Below are positions 5,700-9,951 of a stretch of DNA of 9,951 bases, piece by piece; position 1 is the stretch's first letter, and every line of letters begins with the position of its first letter. The translations under genes and the position numbers were made by a program. The notes below the pieces were generated by a model. It was not told the origin of the DNA. It saw nothing but the letters and a program-made list of their open reading frames with translations, and searched no databases. Origin of the DNA: Armatimonadetes bacterium UBA5829 (lineage in GTDB: Bacteria; Armatimonadota; UBA5829); contig DJHI01000058.1 of assembly GCA_002431715.1 (NCBI GenBank), positions 8,821-18,771 on the forward strand. The letters run 5' to 3'.

Positions 5700-6917
5700 C
5701 TACTTTCCAACAAGTTGCTTTTCCGGTAACCTGGATTCTGTTCGACTTCCAAACGGATTTTTACCACCGGCTACCAGCCATAAAATGCCGGTGATTATTA
5801 TAACCGCAGCACAGACAGCAAAACCCATGGAATATCCCCATTTTGTAGCAGTTGCGCCCCATCCCATGTAAATAATAACCGCCGATACTTCCTCCACAAA
5901 TCCGCGTACAGACAACACCGTAGCCCGTGCTACACCCTCGATTGCTTGCTGTAAGCGCGATTCAAGCAAAACATCGATTACCACCCATAGAAAACAAATA
6001 AGCGGCACACTCAATATACTTGCGAACTGCATAAACCTGGATGCAATAAACAAAGCAATGCCGCAAATAGTGAATAGCACGATTATCGATTTGTCGGATA
6101 AGCGCTTCCACCTGTAGGCAGTCATTCCAGCTAGTGCCATTACACCACTAACAACAACGGATAATAACGGGATTCCGATCAAAGGTATGCCTGCGGCTTT
6201 ATAAAAAAGCGACCAATACTCGTCGAGAGTAGGTAGAAAAACTAGCGCAAAACAGAGAAACATTATTAACCGCAGCACTATTCGATTTCGGAGAGCCTCA
6301 GTCAGGCCGATTTTCAACACAAACAGATACGGTTCTTTAGAGATGGTTTCAACCCGAGGGGCCATAATTAAGAACATTATAGCCGCCGAAGAGATCACTA
6401 ATGATACCAGACCGGCGGCGATCACAAGATTGTATCCGAATTTGATCATCCAGGCGGCCAAGAGGGTTGCGATCATATTTCCCGCCGTCGAATAGCTCCT
6501 GGCACACCCCATAACCTTAGCATAACTCTCTGTTTCTCCTATATACTTTAGCTCATCGAATACCAGCGCTTCCAGTGTCCCTGATGTAAACGCGCTTTTT
6601 ATACCCCAGCAAATGAATCCGAGCAGGAACCCCCAGAAACATGGAAAGAATATCCAGCAGGAGTAGCCCAACATTCTTACAATTTGTGCAAAGAACAATA
6701 TATGCTTGCGGGAATATTTGTCGGCAATTGCGCCTGACGGTATCTCAAGCAAAAATGCAATTGTAGACCAAACCGCCAAAAGAACCGATATCTGAAGCGC
6801 GTTTAATCCTCGTTCACTGAACATCACTGCATAAAGCGGATAAATGAATATGAGGTCATCGAAGAACCTGTAAAAGTAGATCGGGATTGCTATACGTTTC
6901 AAGTTGTAGGCTCCCAC
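5700..6917 (-). CDS. major facilitator superfamily (MFS) transporter
   Basis: The 405-residue, strongly hydrophobic protein has the length of a 12-helix MFS carrier. The cytoplasmic loop between helices 2 and 3 carries the MFS motif-A pattern, here SGAIADKYSRKHI (61-73, consensus GxxxDxxGRRK), and LLEIPSGAIAD precedes it as in several uncharacterised MFS groups. The second half (about 200-395) repeats the six-helix pattern. The substrate cannot be read from the sequence; drug or metabolite efflux is the usual default. The start codon is GTG at 6917: an in-frame TAG lies three codons upstream and no earlier start is possible. No clear Shine-Dalgarno is visible. It follows the small membrane protein by 36 bp in the same direction and is probably co-transcribed with it. 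Confidence 0.88.
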   Translation of the reverse strand: MGAYNLKRIAIPIYFYRFFDDLIFIYPLYAVMFSERGLNALQISVLLAVWSTIAFLLEIPSGAIADKYSRKHILFFAQIVRMLGYSCWIFFPCFWGFLLGFICWGIKSAFTSGTLEALVFDELKYIGETESYAKVMGCARSYSTAGNMIATLLAAWMIKFGYNLVIAAGLVSLVISSAAIMFLIMAPRVETISKEPYLFVLKIGLTEALRNRIVLRLIMFLCFALVFLPTLDEYWSLFYKAAGIPLIGIPLLSVVVSGVMALAGMTAYRWKRLSDKSIIVLFTICGIALFIASRFMQFASILSVPLICFLWVVIDVLLESRLQQAIEGVARATVLSVRGFVEEVSAVIIYMGWGATATKWGYSMGFAVCAAVIIITGILWLVAGGKNPFGSRTESRLPEKQLVGK

Positions 6918-6953
6918 CGGCTTCTAGTCGAGCTTTCAAAGACAGTGTATGGC

Positions 6954-7364
6954 TTATTTTGCGGCTGTATATCTTCTCATAACACGGGAGAAAATCAGCC
7001 CGATAAGAAAAGGCGAGAGAAGGCATGCACTTCGCATGGCGACTGCATGAAAAAAGTCACCTATCTCCCAATCGAAATCCGAAAAGAAACGCGAAGTCGG
7101 CACAGCGAGGATTGTGCCTGCCAGAACGAGCAGAGTATAGATTCGCGCACGCAGAGAGTAGTTTGGGTCCTTCCAGCCGATACCGGCAAAAAGTGCGGCA
7201 ACAGCAAAGAGCAGATATGTTCCTCCCAGGATAATCCATGAGGAATAGTCGGGCAGTACAAGCGCGAGGACGGTTGTCGGTACCGCAAAGACAAGCACAA
7301 TCGCAGCAACCTGAATAAAAAGCACGGCAGCGCCGTCATCGCTATTATTTAAACCACGAGACAT
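6954..7364 (-). CDS. small four-helix integral membrane protein, unknown function
   Basis: This 136-residue protein has four predicted membrane helices (about 13-37, 42-63, 74-91 and 106-128). Short charged loops link them, notably WKDPNYSLRAR between helices 2 and 3. I recognise no family. AGGAGG lies 5 nt before the ATG, the best ribosome-binding site in the window, and the promoter (7389-7416) is near-ideal, so strong expression is likely. It is the first gene of a probable operon with the MFS transporter 36 bp downstream. An accessory role to that transporter is possible but is inference from position only. Confidence 0.75.
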   Translation of the reverse strand: MSRGLNNSDDGAAVLFIQVAAIVLVFAVPTTVLALVLPDYSSWIILGGTYLLFAVAALFAGIGWKDPNYSLRARIYTLLVLAGTILAVPTSRFFSDFDWEIGDFFHAVAMRSACLLSPFLIGLIFSRVMRRYTAAK

Positions 7365-7388
7365 ACCTACCTCCTGCTTAACTATTTC

Positions 7389-7416
7389 ATTATACGTTTG
7401 ATTCGAACTTTGTCAA
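7389..7416 (-). promoter_or_regulatory. consensus sigma-70-type promoter of the membrane protein-MFS operon
   Basis: On the minus strand TTGACA (7416-7411) and TATAAT (7394-7389) match the housekeeping consensus at 12 of 12 positions with a 16-bp spacer. The predicted start near 7382 leaves a leader of about 18 nt containing the AGGAGG ribosome-binding site. Confidence 0.8.
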
Positions 7417-7456
7417 TTGAAATTCATTGATGAGTTTTTAGCCGGTGCGAGCGGGG

Positions 7457-7468
7457 TATGATTAATCA
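7457..7468 (+). promoter_or_regulatory. candidate -10 and overlapping palindrome upstream of cysK
   Basis: TATGAT (7457-7462) is a fair -10 element for cysK, but no good -35 lies at the right distance. It overlaps the perfect 10-bp palindrome TGATTAATCA (7459-7468), a possible operator. The start would give a leader of about 55 nt. Confidence 0.3.
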
Positions 7469-7522
7469 ATCGTGCGTTAAGTCGATCAACTTTTCACTCT
7501 GACGCTTTATAAGGAGTAACAA

Positions 7523-8494
7523 ATGGCCAATTGGTTTGAAGATAACTCATTCAGCATAGGTCGAACGCCTCTGGTAAGGATCAATCGGATTACAAAAGGC
7601 GCCAAGACAAATGTATTCGGGAAGATCGAGGGCCGCAACCCCGCATATTCAGTCAAATGCAGGATAGGCGCATCCATGATCTGGGCCGCTGAGATGGACG
7701 GCTCGCTCAGGCACGGCAAGGTGATTATTGAGCCGACAAGCGGCAACACGGGCATTGCGCTCGCATTTGTCGGGGCCGCGAGAGGCTACTCTGTAACTCT
7801 TACCATGCCTGAGACTATGAGCATAGAGCGCCGTAAGGTTCTCACCACACTTGGAGCGAAACTTGAGCTGACCGACGGCGCACTGGGTATGAAAGGCGCC
7901 ATTGCTCGCGCGGAGGAACTAGCAGCTTCCGACCCTGATAGATTTTTCATGCCTCAACAGTTCAAGAATCCTGCCAATCCACAAATCCATGAGGAGACGA
8001 CAGGCCCCGAGATATGGGAAGCCCTTGATGGTAAAGTGGATGTTTTAATTGCCGGTGTCGGAACAGGCGGCACCATAACCGGTGTGTCAAAATTCATTAA
8101 GTGCATCAAGGGCAATAAGATAACATCGGTTGCCGTGGAACCCGTCGAATCGCCTGTGCTCACACAGACGATAATGGATCAGGAGCTTAAGCCCGGGCCC
8201 CACAAAATTCAGGGAATAGGCGCGGGATTTGTGCCCGATGTGCTGGACCTTTCTCTGGTGGATCGCGTTGAGACCGTAACCGGCGACGAAGCAATCGAGT
8301 ATGCCCGCCGCCTGCCTCGCGAAGAAGGGATATTGGTGGGCATATCTTGCGGTGCGGCGATGGCTGTTGCGGACAGGCTGGCTCGTTCGGATGAGTTCGA
8401 GGGACAGAATATAGTTATAATCCTGCCCGATGCAGCCGAGCGTTACTTGAGCACTGCATTATTTGAGGGTATGACGACCGGAGGAGTTATCTAA
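7523..8494 (+). CDS. cysK: cysteine synthase A (O-acetylserine sulfhydrylase)
   Basis: This PLP enzyme makes L-cysteine from O-acetylserine and sulfide, the last step of cysteine biosynthesis in the cytoplasm. At 323 residues it matches the classical CysK length. The PLP lysine is K45 in [11 protein letters not shown]. The substrate loop is PTSGNTG (71-77), the phosphate-binding loop is GVGTGGT (178-184), and the region around S275 (GISCGA) supplies the residue that contacts the pyridine nitrogen. Long stretches such as [13 protein letters not shown] and [14 protein letters not shown] are as in the enterobacterial-type enzyme, which separates it from CysM and cystathionine beta-synthase. AAGGAG lies 7 nt before the ATG. 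No cysE or sulfur-assimilation gene is adjacent. It is divergent from the membrane-protein operon and converges on the STAS gene. Confidence 0.97.
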   Translation: MANWFEDNSFSIGRTPLVRINRITKGAKTNVFGKIEGRNPAYSVKCRIGASMIWAAEMDGSLRHGKVIIEPTSGNTGIALAFVGAARGYSVTLTMPETMSIERRKVLTTLGAKLELTDGALGMKGAIARAEELAASDPDRFFMPQQFKNPANPQIHEETTGPEIWEALDGKVDVLIAGVGTGGTITGVSKFIKCIKGNKITSVAVEPVESPVLTQTIMDQELKPGPHKIQGIGAGFVPDVLDLSLVDRVETVTGDEAIEYARRLPREEGILVGISCGAAMAVADRLARSDEFEGQNIVIILPDAAERYLSTALFEGMTTGGVI

Positions 8495-8521
8495 AACAAA
8501 GGCCCGCCACAGGGGCGGGCC
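8495..8521. terminator. convergent hairpin terminator between cysK and the STAS gene
   Basis: GGCCCGCC (8501-8508) and GGCGGGCC (8514-8521) form a perfect 8-bp GC-rich stem. On the minus strand it runs into TTTGTTTT, so it terminates the STAS gene well. On the plus strand no T-run follows, so for cysK it is at best a partial terminator. Confidence 0.8.
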
Positions 8522-8529
8522 GGAATCAA

Positions 8530-8913
8530 CTAAGCTATCATCGCCAGGTCCTCGTGATGTTCGAGAACCCTCAGTGCTTCCGTAACCGTTCGAGCCTTTG
8601 GAACCATTTTGTCGAGCTTCAAGAGTGTAAATGCGCGTTCAGCCGACGGCGGCAACCCAACCACAACAACACTTTTGCCCGCTGCTTCGGCCTGCCTGAA
8701 CTGCCTGACAATCCATCTGAAGCCCGGAGTTTCGACATATTCTGAGTGGCTGAGATCGAGAATCAGGTTCTTGGACTCGATCATAGGTGAGTTGACGAGT
8801 CGGGCCAGCGCTTCCGTTGCGCTTGCATTGCAAGCTCCTTCGGGCCTGACTACCGCATATCCGTCGGAGACGTTATAGTGTATTTGGTGACCTGAAATAC
8901 GTGCCGTAGGCAT
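8530..8913 (-). CDS. stand-alone STAS-domain protein (anti-sigma-factor-antagonist-like)
   Basis: The 127-residue protein is a single STAS domain (about 10-115): a first strand pair (YAVVRPEG), then a hydrophobic strand NLILDLS (49-55), the loop that normally carries the phosphorylated Ser, a helix, and SVVVVGLPPSAERAFTLLKL (81-100). In RsbV/SpoIIAA-like proteins the loop reads DSxG; here it is ETPG (61-64), with Thr62 in the Ser position. The protein could still be phosphorylated on Thr, or could be a non-phosphorylated partner (inference). I place the start at 8913 because GGAAGG lies 8 nt before it. An upstream ATG at 9045 would run through the riboswitch and is rejected. No anti-sigma kinase, phosphatase or sigma factor is adjacent. 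The leader contains a c-di-AMP riboswitch. Confidence 0.85.
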   Translation of the reverse strand: MPTARISGHQIHYNVSDGYAVVRPEGACNASATEALARLVNSPMIESKNLILDLSHSEYVETPGFRWIVRQFRQAEAAGKSVVVVGLPPSAERAFTLLKLDKMVPKARTVTEALRVLEHHEDLAMIA

Positions 8914-8930
8914 AACTGTTCCTTCCTGCC

Positions 8931-9165
8931 GCACCTGCGGGGTTAGCTGTCGGGCTAGGGTAGGAAGCCCCCTTCCTAAGCAATTTACGGTTATTAAGAA
9001 GTCACATTTCCTGCGGAAATCCGACGTAGTAAATTGCACGATCACTCTTGAGGTTCAAGTGTTGCAGAACCAGAAGTATTATGCAAACTACTAACCGCTA
9101 ATTACCTGAATGGAATTAGCCCCATTGAGTTGGTTTCCCCGCGCTCTTGCTAAGAGCTTCGGCGC
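8931..9165 (-). promoter_or_regulatory. c-di-AMP riboswitch (ydaO/yuaA class) upstream of the STAS gene
   Basis: Read on the minus strand, the leader has the conserved elements of the ydaO/yuaA aptamer in order. These are GCGCC (9165-9161) opening P1 and continuing into GCCGAAG, a perfect hairpin GCTCTT/AAGAGC (9143-9157), GGGGAAACC (9141-9133), TGGGGCTAAT near 9124-9115, a hairpin TAGGAAG/CTTCCTA (8961-8978), and the hallmark CCCGACAGCTAACCCCGCAGG (8954-8934, given in parts: CCCGACAGC then TAACCCCGCAGG). GGTGC (8935-8931) closes P1 against GCGCC. The match to the Thermoanaerobacter aptamer I know is close at every block. P1 ends only about 17 nt before the ATG, and no intrinsic terminator lies between them, so control is probably at translation. 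At about 235 nt the element is unusually long because of an extra helical domain (8988-9097). Confidence 0.88.
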
Positions 9166-9183
9166 CTATAATCTATATTCCAT

Positions 9184-9189
9184 ATTATA
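9184..9189 (-). promoter_or_regulatory. candidate -10 of the riboswitch-STAS transcript
   Basis: A perfect TATAAT (9189-9184 on the minus strand) lies about 18 nt before the first conserved base of the riboswitch, so a start near 9177 would include the whole aptamer. No good -35 lies at 16-18 bp; TTGGAA is 22 bp away. An alternative sigma factor or activator is possible. Confidence 0.45.
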
Positions 9190-9208
9190 TACGTCATATC
9201 TGCTGTGG

Positions 9209-9238
9209 TTGTTCCAAAAAGGATGATGGCAATATAGT
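9209..9238 (+). promoter_or_regulatory. candidate promoter of manA
   Basis: TTGTTC (9209-9214) and TATAGT (9233-9238) are 18 bp apart; the -10 matches 5 of 6 positions and the -35 only 3 of 6. It is divergent from the riboswitch transcript and lies within about 60 bp of that promoter. Confidence 0.35.
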
Positions 9239-9271
9239 GTCGTAACTTTATATGGTATCCAATGAATTTTT

Positions 9272-9285
9272 TGCACGGAGGTGCA
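9272..9285 (+). promoter_or_regulatory. Shine-Dalgarno of manA displayed in a hairpin loop
   Basis: TGCAC (9272-9276) pairs with GTGCA (9281-9285) around the loop GGAG, so the ribosome-binding site GGAGG (9277-9281) lies at the tip of a small stem. The spacing to the TTG start at 9291 is 9 nt. This site is what decides the start codon. Confidence 0.5.
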
Positions 9286-9290
9286 TTGTT

Positions 9291-9951
9291 TTGCAAAAGT
9301 TCGATTATCCATTATTACTAGAGCCTATATCTGTGCCGCGGCCATGGGGAGGCGGACGCGTGTGCAGGCTATATAAGCGTGCTTGCGTTAAGTCCGACCA
9401 ACCGATGGGTGAAGCATGGGATGTGAGCACCTGGCCGTGCGATCCCGGCAACCCTGACCTGGCTACGGTTACGACAATCACCAACGGCCCACTCTCAGGT
9501 ACCCCTCTCGATAAGATCGTAAACGTGCCGGTCGTCGTCAAACTGCTGGATTCGGCTGAAAAGCTCTCGGTTCAGGCGCATCCTGTTACGGCGGATGTTC
9601 ATAAGGATGAGATGTGGTACATCCTCTACGCCGAACCGGATGCATATCTCTTCTGTGGGTTCAAAGAGGGTGTGGACAAGAAAAAATTCTGCGACCTCAT
9701 CCACTCCGAAAATCCCAGTGAAGATGAAGTCCTTTCCATGCTCTATCGAGCGGATAATATCAAGCCCGGTATGCATTTCAATGTACCGACGGGCACTATC
9801 CATGCGGTCGGCCCAGGCATCGTCGCGTTTGAAGTAAGCGAGCAGACTCAGGTCACCTATCGTCTCTTCGATTACAACAGGGGCCGCGCTTTGCATCTCG
9901 ACGACGGCTGCAAAGCCATAACGACCCCCAGACCCGATTACCCGGTTCTCG
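9291..9951 (+). CDS. manA: class I mannose-6-phosphate isomerase (ManA), 3' end beyond the window
   Basis: This enzyme interconverts mannose-6-phosphate and fructose-6-phosphate, feeding mannose into glycolysis or supplying GDP-mannose synthesis. The first 220 residues are present. They begin with the family's YPLLLEPISVPRPWGG opening (6-21). The four zinc ligands of class I enzymes are visible: Q95 and H97 in SVQAHP, E107 in KDEMWY, and H171 in PTGTIHAVG. The RLFDYNRGR segment (191-199) supplies active-site residues. The start is TTG at 9291: it follows GGAGG at a 9-nt spacing and gives the expected short N-terminus. No in-frame ATG fits, since the first is M39, after the conserved opening. 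No stop occurs up to the window edge. Its neighbours beyond the edge are unknown. Confidence 0.93.
   Translation, partial: MQKFDYPLLLEPISVPRPWGGGRVCRLYKRACVKSDQPMGEAWDVSTWPCDPGNPDLATVTTITNGPLSGTPLDKIVNVPVVVKLLDSAEKLSVQAHPVTADVHKDEMWYILYAEPDAYLFCGFKEGVDKKKFCDLIHSENPSEDEVLSMLYRADNIKPGMHFNVPTGTIHAVGPGIVAFEVSEQTQVTYRLFDYNRGRALHLDDGCKAITTPRPDYPVL

Noticed and set aside
8914..9045. N-terminal extension of the STAS protein from the ATG at 9045
   Set aside because: It would translate the conserved riboswitch core; the well-placed GGAAGG supports the start at 8913 instead.
9262..9321. A 19-codon upstream reading frame overlapping the manA start
   Set aside because: It has no Shine-Dalgarno and no conservation evidence. 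It is mentioned only as part of the manA leader observation.
9495..9896. A 133-codon minus-strand frame opposite manA
   Set aside because: The plus strand encodes the zinc-ligand motifs of class I mannose-6-phosphate isomerase; the antisense frame has no support.

Overview
The window comes from a bacterial chromosome of moderate GC and carries mostly housekeeping and signalling genes. I see no phage, insertion sequence, CRISPR or RNA operon. SmpB, YebC/TACO1 and an enterobacterial-like CysK sit beside a chemotaxis receptor/CheW pair, a stand-alone STAS protein and a c-di-AMP (ydaO/yuaA) riboswitch. That riboswitch class is typical of Firmicutes, Actinobacteria, Cyanobacteria and related Terrabacteria. 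An Armatimonadota- or Chloroflexota-like origin would fit, but this is a low-confidence inference.

Layout. Bases 1-257 are an A+T-rich leader for a LuxR-family regulator (258-887, +) whose receiver domain has Glu where the phospho-accepting Asp should be. A convergent strong terminator (905-940) ends the minus-strand operon of a transmembrane chemotaxis receptor (1499-3439) and cheW (962-1480). The operon has a recognisable promoter at 3481-3508. Between it and smpB lies a gene-free stretch (about 3510-3860) with long inverted repeats that could form a structured, possibly switching, RNA. smpB (3861-4337, -) has an extended -10 promoter so close to its ATG that the mRNA should be nearly leaderless. 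A hairpin terminator (4441-4468) separates it from a 72-residue zinc-ribbon protein (4491-4709, -) and yebC (4808-5560, -).

Upstream of yebC, also on the minus strand, are an MFS transporter (5700-6917) and a four-helix membrane protein (6954-7364). The membrane protein is driven by a consensus sigma-70-type promoter (TTGACA, 16 bp, TATAAT). Divergent from these is cysK (7523-8494, +), which converges on a small STAS-domain gene (8530-8913, -) across a shared hairpin terminator. The STAS gene has a 5' leader of about 250 nt containing a c-di-AMP riboswitch (8931-9165). Divergent from that leader, a class I mannose-6-phosphate isomerase (manA) starts with TTG at 9291 and runs off the right edge.

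The most interesting feature is the c-di-AMP riboswitch in front of a lone STAS (anti-sigma-antagonist-like) gene. It ties a second messenger of osmotic and cell-wall state to a partner-switching-type protein. The aptamer carries a large extra helical domain, and a sequence in its own hairpin could also pair with the gene's Shine-Dalgarno sequence. The STAS protein has Thr at the usual phospho-Ser position. The degenerate LuxR receiver and the smpB-receptor intergenic structure are secondary leads.
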